From: Chrysopilus asiliformis
Lineage: Eukaryota; Arthropoda; Insecta; Diptera; Rhagionidae
Length of the DNA: 64,000 nt
NCBI GenBank assembly: GCA_964034945.1
Contig: OZ035960.1
Span: 102,974,733 to 103,038,732 of the forward strand
Reading direction: 5' to 3'
Shown here: positions 30,991 through 42,179 of the stretch, one piece after another
Numbering within the stretch: position 1 is the stretch's first letter
How the letters are laid out: each line of letters begins with the position of its first letter
The notes under the pieces: model-generated
Seen by the model: only the letters and a program-made list of their open reading frames with translations
Told to the model about the DNA's origin: nothing
The model's database searches: none
Translations under genes and position numbers: made by a program

Positions 30991-31185
30991 ATATCTGATG
31001 TGAATAGCACATGACTTTCTTATACAAAATTAAAGTTTGTGTACAGTTTACACTATGATCCGACGGACAAAATATTAGTTTGTATAAAAACATGAATTTT
31101 TATTTTACAAAATCTGAAATATCTCGATAACGGTAAAATATATCGATTTACGGTACAAGGCAAAAATGTAGAAAATTTTAATACC
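30991..31185 (+). repeat. Family C repeat, copy 2 (contains an empty TTAA site)
   Basis: Shares ATCTGATGTGAATAGCACAT, TTTCTTATACAAAA and ATCTCGATAACGGTAAAA with 9276-9460. The TTAA at 31178-31181 in GAAAATTTTAATACC corresponds exactly to where the piggyBac-like MITE sits in the copy at 54245-54632. Confidence 0.65.
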
Positions 31186-31322
31186 TTTAATTCTTCCTTG
31201 AACCGTTTTTTTTCGAAAACCCGTTAGCTTTCAAGCAATTCGCAAAAATCTATATTTTTAACTTTTAATAAAAATATCTCAATAACGGTAAAAGATAGTG
31301 GATAAGATTAGAAGACAAAATT

Positions 31323-31760
31323 GTGGCAAATAATATTTTCTTCAATTCATCTCATACATTAAATAAACGAAAATCCACTAATCTTCGAGAGAATCGCAAA
31401 AAACAGATTTTTTTATATGATGGTATATCTCGATATCAGTTTGAGATAATGAGCACTAATACAAGTCCAAAGTATTGGAAATTTTACTGTCTTCAACTTT
31501 TCTCTCATATAAGACTATTGAAAACTCGTAGTTTCGGAGTAAATAGCAAAAAACTAAATTGCTATTTCTAAAAAGCCGCCATTTTGTTTATATCCGGCCA
31601 ATGGATTTCCACCAAAAGTTGATAAGATTTCATGGCTTCATTAGTTTTGAGAAATCTTGTAGACGGACTGGCAGACTGACGGACATAAATACATTTTTGC
31701 AACAATGCTCCAATCGGAGCAGGAGTGCTCGGAAAATATTTTGCAAGAAAGATTAAGGTT
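31323..31760 (+). repeat. Family D repeat, copy 1
   Basis: Contains TGGAAATTTTACTGTCTTCA, AAAACTCGTAGTTTCGGAG and AAAAAGCCGCCATTT, then GAGAAATCTTGTAGACGGAC. The phrases recur at 38660-38790, 42830-43030 and 52370-52560. No coding capacity seen. Confidence 0.5.
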
Positions 31761-31929
31761 AAGAAAATTTTCATGAATACAATACTTTATTATAGTTCTT
31801 ATAAGAAAGTAAAAATATAGTTTCTATTGAAATTTCAGATTTTCCAATCAAATTTGAAATTTATTTGGTTCATATATGATAAATACGGCTCTGTTCATAT
31901 CACAATTTGCATTAAACTCAATTTAAACT

Positions 31930-32005
31930 CTCTCATTGGAACGTTTGTTAACAAAATCGCCGGTAGTTTCATTAGTCTAATCTAGAGAGAGTCGGCGTTA
32001 TCACC
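31930..32005 (+). promoter_or_regulatory. Conserved upstream block of GNAT gene 3
   Basis: CTCTCATTGG, AAAATCGCCGG, GTTTCATTAGTCTAATCTAG and GGCGTTATCACC, almost identical to the block at 27886. It lies 276 bp before the ATG. Confidence 0.65.
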
Positions 32006-32205
32006 TATAGAAGATTACATATTTTTGTCATTTCGTCAAAAGTGGGGGTTGTTGTTTTGCGGAGAAATCAGAAGTGAGTTGAATTTCATTATAAATTTTA
32101 AACTCTATCATCAAAATAGATTTTTGGTTAATCTTTTTATAACCACAGTAAAGTAAATAGTTTTCGATCGATTGTTTTGTATTTTGACTAGATTGGATTG
32201 CCATC

Positions 32206-34292
32206 ATGTCAGTAAGAATTTTTGGAACCGTTTGCGATGGTAAGAAGTGAAAATTTTTACTTGTTGAACTTTCCCATTAATAGATAATGTTTTGCAGGTG
32301 AAGTTGTTATTCAATCGTTAGCACCGCATGATGTAGATGATGCTCTTGAGGTCAGTAAAATATTGAATTTAATAAATATTTTCCAGTTTAATAGAAAACT
32401 AATTTAAAAATTATTTGCGATGAACTGAAATGAAAACTTGATGTGATGTAAAATCATGATAAAAGTTGATTACATACAAACACATAATTATAGTGAAAAA
32501 CTTGAATAGATAGGCGGTCAATATCTGGTTTAACAACACCTTTAAAATATTTTTTTAATTAACATTTTAATAAGTGGCACAGTGGCGTAACTATAACCAG
32601 GGTTGTGGAGTTCAAGTCGGACTCGGGACAAAATTATTGCCAAAAACAACATTTGATTTAGGGTTTGAGGAGTCAGAGTCGGATATTCTAAAATTTCAGA
32701 AGTCGGATATCCTAAAATTTCAGGAGTCGGAGTCGGATATTCTAAAATTTCAGGAGTCAAAGTCGAATATTCTAAAATTTCAGAAGTCAGAGTCGGATAT
32801 CCTAAAATTTCAGAAGTCAGAGTCGGATATCCTAAAATTTCAGAAGTCGGATATCCTAAAATTTCAGGAGTCGGAGTCGAAGGTATAGTTACCGACTCCA
32901 CAGCCCTAATTATAACCACTGATGTAGTCGGCCAGTTTCTTATAAATCCAACACTATTTTAATTTAGAAATTTTCTAAAAATAATATAATCATATTTTTC
33001 ACTGGCGTAATTACAAATTTTCCTCTCGCCTCACGCGATTTTTGTGAGGCACCTAAATTAAACTATCTGTAAATCTTCTTTCTATTAACACTACTTTAAG
33101 AAGTTTTGAAAGACCCTCAAAAATTGATTGCCTGAAAAAAAAGCTTTAACACGTTGACTGCCAAACCAATTTTTCAAATGTTTAAAAGAAAAGTCAATAC
33201 ATGTAGAGCTGTAGAATGTATGTATGTATGAGTATGTATGTAGAATGTGTACATGTGGAGCTCTCCATGAAACTGAGTACCATTTTTCTATAATGAGAGC
33301 CATGGCAGTCAATATGTTAAACTTTCCGGTTTTCAAAAAAATATCTTAAGATTTTGCATCGAAGATAAAAGATTTAACAGATTACACCAGATCGCAACCC
33401 CTAAAAGTGTGACGTATTTCACGGACAGTTCCTAATTGGAATTTTTAAAAAGTCTTAAAACGGTTACAATATTACAACAAGAAAAATTCCCGGTGACAAG
33501 TATATCAATTAAATGTTATGATCGTTTAAAACATTGTATCTTTTTAAACATTTTATTATTCAACAAAAACACTTTCAGACCCTGAACAAGTCGTTTTTTG
33601 CAAACGAATGTGTTTGCCGCGGAACTGAAATTAATTTGCCAGAATCCGAACAAGCCCGGAAAGAATTACAAGAGCTCTGCCGCCAAGTGGCCACCGATGG
33701 AGTTTCTTTAATCGCAAAAGAAGTTTCAACACATAAAATTGTCGCAGTTTGCTTTAATAAAATTCAGGTAGTTTCTTTTCTAGATAAATTATTTTTTTTT
33801 GTTATCAAAATTAATTTTTAGTACACTGACGACTCTGGAGCTGAATCGTTTTTCGAAAAATTTACCAAAACTCATTGTAAATCGCCGAACAGTCAAAGTC
33901 TTATGGATTATATGGTAAAAATGGATCAAGAATATGACATTTTTGAGAATTATGGGATAGACTGCTTGGTTGAAATTATGTTTTTGTCCACATTACCGGA
34001 ATTTGAAGGTAAAAAGATCGGAAGGACACTGTGTTCGTATTCCATAGAATTGGCGCGAGAATTGAAGGCCGGAATTGGTGTTGAACAATTAAACGAAAGT
34101 ATCCGTAATAAACGGCCACAAGCGGTTTCGGTTCTGCTCACGTCGAAATTTTCGCAGAAAATCGGTTCCGCTTTAGGATTCAAAGTTCTGAAAGAGGTTC
34201 CTTACACCGAATATTCTTTTAAGGGTAAAACTTTTGCCGAGAGAATCGGACCCGATCATCCTTCCGGTATGTTGTGTTGTATTAAATTGTAA
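32206..34292 (+). CDS. GNAT N-acetyltransferase, AANAT-like, tandem copy 3
   Basis: Exons: 32206-32239, 32298-32350, 33579-33767 and 33822-34292; 248 residues. N-terminus MSVRIFGTVCDG, then VDDALETLNKSFFANECVCRG, the typical N-terminal helix of insect AANATs. Central motif FLSTLPEFEGKKIGRTLCSYS is the putative acetyl-CoA loop. C-terminal end GMLCCIKL. Intron phases and exon lengths equal copy 2; relative to copy 1, exon 3 is one codon longer and exon 4 one codon shorter. Intron 2 (1.2 kb) contains a hAT MITE with a minisatellite and a piggyBac-like MITE. An AATAAA lies at 34370-34375. Substrate not predictable from sequence. Confidence 0.85.
32598..32908. mobile_element. hAT-type MITE carrying a minisatellite, in GNAT 3 intron 2
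   Basis: Left end CAGGGTTGTGGAGT and right end ACTCCACAGCCCTA are near-inverse. Flanks ACTATAAC (32590-32597) and ATTATAAC (32909-32916) form an 8 bp duplication with one mismatch, a hAT signature. The interior is almost wholly a GAGTCGGATATCCTAAAATT minisatellite. Confidence 0.75.
32668..32882. repeat. Minisatellite, units of about 24-33 bp
   Basis: About eight units of TCGGATAT(T/C)CTAAAATTT followed by CAG(A/G)AG; some units carry an extra TCAGAG or TCGGAG, giving two unit lengths. The last units are nearly identical, suggesting slippage or unequal exchange. Confidence 0.85.
33147..33320. mobile_element. piggyBac-like MITE in GNAT 3 intron 2 (TTAA, CACGTTGACTGCCA)
   Basis: Left TTAACACGTTGACTGCCA and right TGGCAGTCAATATGTTAA, inverse copies with slight divergence, 174 bp. 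It contains a TATG microsatellite (33220-33242). Confidence 0.75.
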
Positions 34293-34369
34293 AAGTTGTT
34301 TGAGTTACATAAATTACAATTTTACTATCATGTTTCTTATATTTTTTTTTGTTATTATCCATGAAGATT

Positions 34370-34375
34370 AATAAA
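34370..34375 (+). terminator. Polyadenylation signal of GNAT gene 3
   Basis: AATAAA 77 bases after the stop codon. Confidence 0.6.
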
Positions 34376-34424
34376 AGGTTTGTTGCAAATTCAGTTTTTC
34401 ATTATTATTTTTATTACAAAAACA

Positions 34425-35020
34425 ACTAAAGCTACAATTGCCAGGGGCCAATCGTCAAATACTCTATATGTTGACAGACAAAATGTTTATTTAGAAAAAC
34501 CTATTTGTATGGGAGAGGGGGTAGGATTGGTCCGATTGGATTTTGGTGTATGGAACAGTAATGTAAAATCATATCCTAAACACATTTCATATTTATAAAT
34601 TTTATGATACGATGCACAGTTTTCGACAAAACAGGAAAAAGTATTCCATTTGTATGGGGGAGGGGGAAGCAGTGGTCTGATTGGATTTTGATGTATGGAC
34701 GAGTTATGTCAAATATTATTCTAAACACATTTTAACTTAATAATTTTTTCGATATGACTCACCAATTTCGAGAAAATTGCAAAAAACTGTTTTGTTTGTA
34801 TGGGGGAGGGGGGAAGGAATGGTCCGATTTTGGCCGTTCAGGAACTTAGTTTAACCATTTACGAGAAACGTAACTATACAACATTTCAAGTCTCTAGCTC
34901 AATCTTTTCGAAAGTTATGGTGTTCACGGACAAACAGACAGACGGACTGACATGCGGAAATCAAAATCTGATACTAGATCTAATATACTCCTATATGATA
35001 TATCATATAGAGTATAAAAA
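34425..35020 (+). mobile_element. Family B element, copy 2
   Basis: Starts near AACTAAAGCTACAATTGCC with the palindrome GGCCAATCG-type sequence. It continues TCAAATACTCTATATG, several TTTTCGAGAAAA-like stretches and TTTCAAGTCTCTAGCTCAAT, then a short GACA/GACG microsatellite (34929-34950) and ends TCATATAGAGTATAAAAA. Same order as 3632-4922 (inverse) and 37100-37740. Confidence 0.6.
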
Positions 35021-37099
35021 GGATTTGTAGTTTTTTTCTGGTATAAAAGTAATTTTTAAAATACAGTCTTTGTAGGATAAAAAAAAACTACATACTTGAA
35101 AGCCCATTACAAAAATGGAAATCCAAACTGACACAACAAAAAGGATTTAAATTTCTTTCCGACACCTGCATTAATTATGTGTATATCTTCACCCTATTAT
35201 AAAGCAATAACAGAACTTTAATTGAGCGAATTTATGGGGTAGGGAATTGCAATATGCGCAACCGCATCCAGACATAATTCACCCCTGACGAAGCGACTAT
35301 GACAGGATAAGAGGTTGAAAAAGTAATTCTGGCATAGGGACGAGGTAACAAATGAACAGGACGAGTGAATAGTATACTCTTCAAGTGCCAGTTTTATCCT
35401 ATCAATGACAGAGAAAATCAGGATTTCCTCGAAGTAATTTTAAATCCGGGATTTAAAAACGCTGAAAAAATATTAGTCAACAATACAATTTAACGTCGAA
35501 TGATCAATTCGAATAGTGGTATATGGAATTTTAATACAACATCAGATCGAATTAGAAATTGGGACGCGCCCGTGTTTATAAAGGGAATTAGGGATGCACG
35601 CATGATGGAATTCAAAAAAAAAAATTAATTTCAATTGGGATGTATTTGGATTAAAGAGAGAGGTTTACCTATCAAAAGTCTATAATCAAAAAACAATCTT
35701 TGGAGTGTTATAATACTCTGACCGTTGAAATCGACCTGGTTTTATAAGTCTGTTAACTGCAATCAATTTTTTTAAAAAGATTATCAAAATCTATTCATAC
35801 ATTCTATCTGTAAAACATTCTTTTTGAAATTTCGTTTTAGATTTTTGATTAATCATCATGATCGACATCTTCATTTTTTCGGTTTGTTTTCGGAATCCTG
35901 ATAAATGATTTGTTTCAAAGATTAAATCTTTGCTGCAACGACACATTATGCCAACGAACATCACCGAAATTGTAAATTTAATCCTAAGCAAATATTTGTT
36001 TGGAAAAAATACCCGCAGTCGGTACAAGCGTGACGTTGTCGTGTCGAAATTGTCCAAAGGGATTCGCTCTAAACGGCCATTGTTTCAGGAAAAATGCCAT
36101 TCAGCTGCGTAAACAAATTAACTCTTGAAATGTGTCAGAAATGGTTTTATCCTTTTTTGAAAACTGCAGCAGTTCTACTATTATTCACAGATGAAATTAT
36201 TATTATGTTTATTATGATGTTTTGGGTCGACCGCAGTTAAGGCTTGATAATTTTTCAATATAGGCTGCTCCCCGGAACAAAAAAAAAATTTTTTTTCTTG
36301 CACTCGTACGTATATTAAAGTGCTGTCCATAAAAAACGTTACACAGTTAGGAGAAAAAGGGATTATCGGTAGTGTGGTGGTAGTCATAAATCCCTTAAAA
36401 ATGACGATACATAAAACGTAGGATAGGATAAAAGTGGGTGGAGGGGGAGGAAAGGCGAAAATCAACGTCACGTATTTTATGGATAGTCCCTCATACAAAT
36501 ACAATGAAACTTATTTTTATAACTTTAATCCGTGCTCAATGTCTGTTCATAAGCCAAAGCACATTTTGGGTAAAAAAAAATAAAAATGGAGTCGTCAATC
36601 TCTGCCCAATGGCTGTTCATCAATCAAAGCACATTTGGGGTCAATGAAAGTTCAAAAATGAAACCAATCTTACGCTGTTAAGATAATTATGAAACGGGAG
36701 AATAAAATCAAATGTTTTATATGCGCATCAGAATTTATTGTAATCTTTTCCGTGTTTTTTAAACAAACAATTTTTTTAAATCAGATTTTTTGCAATTTAA
36801 TAAAAACTTATGCAATCATTTACTAATTCTTAATAAGAATTTTTATATTTTAAAATAATAAGCAAGTTTCATGATTATTTTTAGCATTTTTTGACAATTT
36901 GATATTTTATTTTCGAGAAAATATAAATTGGTAAAATACAGATAGACTCCACAACACAATTTTCGATTGAACAGGATTTTTAGAATACATTTTTCCTTTA
37001 AAATTGCTTCATAATAGATGGCAAACAAAAAGATGCAAGAACCCGCAATTACGGAAGAAAAGCCCAAAATTTTAGAGCTCCTAGAAATCAGTCTCCTAA
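35021..37099. other. Intergenic AT-rich DNA
   Basis: No coding exon recognised. At 36318-36495 there is a degraded inverted repeat built on CTGTCCATAAAAAACGTTAC and ACGTATTTTATGGATAGTCC. Two related copies of ATGGCTGTTCATCAATCAAAGCACATTTGGG-like sequence (36540-36570 and 36608-36642) form a direct repeat. Confidence 0.5.
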
Positions 37100-37740
37100 A
37101 CATAAAAAAAGTTACAATTTGTCAAATACTCAATCGTCAAATACTCTTTATGTCAGACAAAATTTTTATCTAAAAAAATCCATTTCTTAGGGAGGAGGAG
37201 CGAAGGAGTTTCCGGTTGCATTTTGATGTATGGAGCGGTTATGTAAAATTATATTCTAAACACATTTCATTTTTCGATACGATGCTGTTTTCGAGAAAAC
37301 AGGAAAAGAGTATTCAATTTGGGTGGAGAGGGGGGAAGCAATGGTCCGATTGGATTTTGATGTATGGATGAGTTATGTAAAATTTCATTTTAAATTCATT
37401 TTACCTTAATAAATTTTTCAATATGACTCACCATTTTCGAGAAAATTGCAAAAGAATGTTTCATTTGTATGGGGAAGGGGGGAAAGAATGGTCCAATTTT
37501 GCCCGTTCAAGAATTTAGCCTAGCCATTTACTAGAAACGTAACTATATAAAATTTCAAGTCTCTAGCTTAATCCTTTCGAAAGTTATGGTGTTCAGGGAC
37601 AGACAGACGGAGAGACTTGCGGAAATCAAAATCTTTTATCATACCAAACATCCTGGCGTAGTTCATTTTTGAGCCTCACCATTGGTTCAATGCGTTACAA
37701 TAGTATTAATATTGTATGATTCTCATATAGAGTATAAAAA
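37100..37740 (+). mobile_element. Family B element, copy 3
   Basis: Starts CATAAAAAAAGTTACAATTT, then TCAAATACTC, TTTTCGAGAAAATTGC, AATTTCAAGTCTCTAGC, GACAGACAGACGGAGAGAC and a 3' part GCGTTACAATAG...TCATATAGAGTATAAAAA. The opening palindrome is degraded. Confidence 0.55.
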
Positions 37741-38105
37741 TCTACTTGAACCTTCGGTTGTCGAAAGATTTTAATTTTCCAGGAGTCCACTGAAACGTTT
37801 TGCGAGGCTTTGTTTTAAAAATTGAGTAGATAATAATTTAAAACTTTAATATACAAATAATTATTGACAATAGTTTACAGCAAATCTTTTGATCATTAAT
37901 TTTAAATAGTATAAGAAAAAGAATTTTCACATGTTTTTTGCTCAATTATCAAACCGACAGATTTCAAACAACCACCTGAGACTACTGTCTTTAAAAATAT
38001 GTGAGAATAATTTTATTTATCGGTGCATTTAATTATACTAAAACACAACACATTTTAAATAAATTAAAGAATAGATTCATAGCACTTGCACATTGTTATC
38101 GTTCA

Positions 38106-39506
38106 TTAAATATTTTCTACGGCTAAATTCATTTTAAATACAGTCGAATCGTCTTGTAATAATTTAATTATATTTTTATCAAATTTTTCATAAATTATTG
38201 GAAAGTCCATAATGCTTTTCGGTTTCGATTCCATCCAAAAACGGTCAAATTCAAAGAAAAGAAATGAATAGAATTTATGAAATACATTAATATCAAGCTT
38301 TCTTCGTCGATTTGGTTTCCATCGGATTGTGGCTTTCTTTCTTAAATTATAAAAATGCGTCTTAGCCACACCGCTTTTCAACAACTTACACGCTAATGAT
38401 GTTAAATTAATTCCAACAATAGCAAATATATATCCATGATTTGGATGATGAGAGTGGAGAAGAGAATGCTTTGCCGCACTGTTATATTCTCTAGCAAAGT
38501 AATGTAAATTTTCTAATCCTAATACGCCCATTCCACGGAAATCGGTTTTCGGATCGTCACCCTGGAAAGAAAAAAGCAATTATTAAATTTTACAAAAATG
38601 TGAACCGGTTTGAGGATATCGAGTTCTATTAAAAGACAAAAGTATAGGAAATTTTACTGTCTTCCACATTAGACAACTGAAAAACGGGTAGTTTTGGAGC
38701 GAAAAACAAAATTGAGATTTTTAAAAAGCCGCCATTTGGGCAACTTCCGGTTATCGGATTTTGTAAAAAGTTGATAGGATCGTCCCATTCCAGGACCAAA
38801 CACGGTGGTAAAATTTCAGGGCTCTAACTCTTTACCCCCTCCTCTTCTATCACTAGAACCCTGAAAGGAATTTTGATCCAGTTTTGACTATTGGGCAAAT
38901 GACCTCCCAAAAACTTCCTCTGAACCCCTCTCCTGGGTTTTTCACGGAATATTAAATTTTAATAGTTCCAACACCTCCACACCCCATACCAACCTGAAAT
39001 CCAATTTTTTGCCAGTCTTTCGAGACTCGGCTGTCCAGTTTGTAGGGCATCAGAAGGTCCCAGAGCTCCAATAGTGTCTGTTCATGTTCCGGATTGTCAG
39101 AGTCGTAGGCAGTTGTCCGCTGAGATTCGACTGTCTGGCACAGCCACTTATATTCGAAAATATTAAATAAGCAATCCGTTAGCAGTCTTTCAAAATCTGG
39201 ATGTAGTTGACGTTTGATTTTCTTGGTAAACATGACGGCACAAACCAATTTCTCCGCGAAATATTCGATTTCGTCATTGAACCTGTAGAGAGGAACTTCG
39301 TCGGGCAGTTTCATAATCGTGTGTCGGGTGTGAATGAGACTGTATTCCACTTTTTTTGTTCTCACCGAGCCTTCCGGAGCCCCATAGCAGATTCGTTGCA
39401 GTTCACAAAGCCGAGTGAATCTGTGTAGGAACCATTTGAGAAATGGTCGAATGTAGATGAAAATCGACTCGTAGAAGTTATCAAGGAACATTTTAACACT
39501 GCCCAT
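38106..39506 (-). CDS. ELMOD2: ELMO domain-containing protein 2 (ARL2/ARF GAP)
   Basis: Two exons, 38994-39506 and 38106-38561; 322 residues from the Met at 39506. The N-terminal part IYIRPFLKWFLHRFTRLCELQRICYG resembles vertebrate ELMOD2, as do WLCQTVES, YDSDNPEHEQTLLELWDLLMPYKL and the core WQKIGFQ|GDDPKTDFRGMGVLGLENLHYF, which the intron splits. The Arg in DFRG (residue about 180) is the conserved residue needed for GAP activity in the family. ELMOD proteins stimulate GTP hydrolysis on ARL2 and ARF GTPases, at ER, lipid droplet or mitochondrial membranes in mammals. An in-frame Met further upstream (39593) is possible, but an acceptor-like TTTGACAG lies between, so the 5' end is uncertain. 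Length is close to the 293 residues of the human protein. Confidence 0.92.
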
Positions 39507-39950
39507 CCCACTAAAATTGAGTTTTGTTTGCTCGAAACCACCATGGAAACTCCTGTCAAACGAAATTGAGGTTAGGGTAGTAGAACTTTTCATTCATAAT
39601 TATTAATCTAAAATATAAATGTTAAAATTACCAGTAAAATTCCGAATGAGAATTGTGTTTTATCGATTCATACCCAAAAAAGGACACGTCTTCTTATTAG
39701 AATTTGACGTGAAGAGGTTTTTCCCGACAGTCATCAATGCTGTCAGAAAAGCAGTTTAAGTTTTCTTTGACCTTTTGAAAAATTACCCACCAATGTCCTT
39801 TTTATGCGGCAAAAAGTGAGCAGATTTTCGATTTTGATACAAAATATTTTGTAGCAGAAAAGTCGCAACAAATCAAAGTTTTCTTCTTTATCTTCTAGAA
39901 ATTTTCAAGCGATTGAACCAAACGTGAAAACCTCAAGTCGTATTTACTTA

Positions 39951-40395
39951 CACCGCGTCTTGATTTGGGATTTTTCATCGCAGAGATTTTTGATTGACCA
40001 ATCAGAGTTCGAGTTGACGGCGAGAAAAAATCCCAGAGATAAATTTCTTGAAATCTTGCAATTGCAAAATTTCTTGGAATTTCTCAATTCAAGATGGCGG
40101 ATCTAAATTCTCCCGACAAGTAGTTGCGAAAATAACTAATTTTTACAAACAATACGATACAAAAAGCTTTGGAAGAGAATATATAACATTAAGAGGTTTT
40201 TGTTTTCGTCTGTTCTTCTGTTTCAGCCTTTTCAATTTCACGTATTGCATTAATTGCGAAAGCGGCGACTATGTGTTTTCTTTTCATCGGTATTTTGAGT
40301 ACTAAATTTCAAGAGATTTTCGGCCCAGCTGTCAAAAAAATCTCATTGCGGTGAGATATTTCTTGGGATGAAAAATTGTTAATCAAGACGCGGTG
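39951..40395. mobile_element. PIF/Harbinger-like MITE (445 bp) between ELMOD2 and PSMB3
   Basis: Left end CACCGCGTCTTGATT and right end AATCAAGACGCGGTG are exact inverse copies. TTA flanks at 39948-39950 and 40396-40398. The interior has GGGATTTTTCATC-like subterminal matches. Confidence 0.85.
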
Positions 40396-40569
40396 TTAGT
40401 TTTAGAACTAACATTAAAAAAAACTTCAGGACCACCATTTTTGAAGTTATTTCTTCCTCTTTGAGATTTTTTCTATCAAACTCTTCTAAAATTGATTTTG
40501 CCCTACAAAAAATCATATTTTAAAGAAAAATTATAAAAAAGATTCAAAATGTGTGCAGTACTTACATAA

Positions 40570-40900
40570 CCCCACGACTCCATTAGACTTTTTTCCAGAT
40601 TGTATTTAAATCCAATCACGAAAAAATCTAATGGAGACTCAAAAAATCTTCCATCATGATTTAAATCTCCGTACTGTCATGATTTTTTCGGCTGCTGAAA
40701 AGTAGGATTTTTTTTTGACATTTGTTCAGTCAAATTGGCTGATTTCTAGTTGGCTGCCCTACATTTCTAAGTACGCTATGGAGACACAACAAAAATGAAA
40801 AATCATGACTGAAAATGCCCACGCGCTGATTTTTTTATTCGCCAAAATATGGAGTGGGGGAAAAAATCATGATTCTAAAAAGTCTAATGGAGTCAGGGGG
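40570..40900. mobile_element. Inverted-repeat MITE (CCCC...GACTCCATTAGAC) upstream of PSMB3
   Basis: Left CCCCACGACTCCATTAGACT and right AGTCTAATGGAGTCAGGGGG are inverse copies with a few changes. Flanks are TAA (40567-40569) and TTA (40901-40903), compatible with a Harbinger-like TWA target. It ends 166 bp before the PSMB3 start codon and so lies in or next to the promoter. Confidence 0.7.
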
Positions 40901-41066
40901 TTAAGCTCATAAACATACTTTACGAAACAACCAATTGGACGTACCCAGTGACTCATGTTCTGGTTTGCTGGGTCGGTAGAAAATCGCTTGTCATTAAAAA
41001 CCAAAACAAACCTAGCTTTTTGTAGTTTTTTTCGAGACAGTTTTTAAATAGTAATTACCAGCAAAA

Positions 41067-41684
41067 ATGTCGATTTTAGCGTATAACGGCGGCTCGGTGG
41101 TGGCTATGCGAGGAAAGGATTGTGTGGCGATCGCTACAGACCATCGCTTCGGAGTCCAGGGGCAGACAATCGACACGACTTTCGAGAAAGTGTTCCAAAT
41201 GAATCCTCACATGTTTTTGGGGCTAGTAGGGCTCCAGACTGATATCCTAACTGTGAAGGATCGACTCACGTTCCGGAAAAATTTGTACGAAGTGCGGGAG
41301 AACCGAGAGATGGTTCCAGAGAGGTTTGCGGCCATGCTGTCCAGTTTCTTGTACGAGCGCCGCTTTGGGCCCTATTTCGTGGAGCCCGTGGTTGCTGGGC
41401 TGGACCCGAAGACTTTCAAGCCCTTCATCTGTAATATGGACTTGATTGGATGTCCCAACGCCCCAGACGATTTCGTTGTGGCTGGAACTTGCGGAGAGCA
41501 ATTGTACGGAATGTGCGAAACTTTGTGGAAGCCCGACTTGGAGCCCGATAGCTTGTTTGAAATTATATCGCAGGCAATGATAAATGCATTCGATCGAGAC
41601 GCCATCACTGGTTGGGGAGCAACGGTTTACATTATCGAGAAGGATAAAATCACAGTTAAGAAACTGAAGACTCGAATGGATTAA
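41067..41684 (+). CDS. Prosbeta3: Proteasome subunit beta type-3
   Basis: 205 residues in a single uninterrupted exon, the usual length of the family. It begins [20 protein letters not shown] and contains [49 protein letters not shown] and [20 protein letters not shown], ending KTRMD as in human PSMB3. Beta-3 is a non-catalytic subunit of the 20S core particle beta ring and lacks a propeptide and active Thr1, consistent with what is seen. It acts in nucleus and cytosol in protein breakdown. It shares no operon; the neighbouring ELMOD2 is divergent 1.6 kb away. An AATAAA lies at 41785-41790. The lack of introns might reflect the ancestral state or an old retrocopy. Confidence 0.97.
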   Translation: MSILAYNGGSVVAMRGKDCVAIATDHRFGVQGQTIDTTFEKVFQMNPHMFLGLVGLQTDILTVKDRLTFRKNLYEVRENREMVPERFAAMLSSFLYERRFGPYFVEPVVAGLDPKTFKPFICNMDLIGCPNAPDDFVVAGTCGEQLYGMCETLWKPDLEPDSLFEIISQAMINAFDRDAITGWGATVYIIEKDKITVKKLKTRMD

Positions 41685-41784
41685 GTTGGATCAGTTACGG
41701 GGAGTTTCGCTTATTTTACTTTAATTTTTTGTATTAAATAGCGCCTATAAATTTCAAACATTTATATGACTAAAATCTTTAAGA

Positions 41785-41790
41785 AATAAA
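41785..41790 (+). terminator. Polyadenylation signal of proteasome beta-3
   Basis: AATAAA 100 bases after the stop codon. Confidence 0.7.
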
Positions 41791-42179
41791 AACATTAAAT
41801 AACTTACTTTATGTTTTTAATTAAATTCCGTATGTTAGCATTTACTTATGTGCCTCATTACTCGCTAGATTACCTAATTTGTTGCTGCTCATTTTTGAAG
41901 GATGCTCTGCAGGTTGTCCAAATTTTTCTGTCTAATAATATTTTTTCATCAATTGGCTCTTTTAATGGACAAAATATCAAACCTATTTGTACAAAATGCC
42001 CACAATTTTAACAAAAAAGATAATTTAATGTAAAATCAACCTGGATAGGCAGTTTTCTCAGGTTTTTTTGTAATAATAAACAATATTACGTGCATAATTA
42101 AAAAAAACCTACATGGAGTAAATGCGAAGTTCCAATTCCTCGCAATATGCGTAAAGAATCCCGAAATTTAAGAAATCTA

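Noticed and set aside
32574..32888. Repetitive open frames over the minisatellite (SDILKFQESE-type and its antisense)
   Set aside because: They result from a repeat unit length divisible by three; they lie inside a hAT MITE in an intron.
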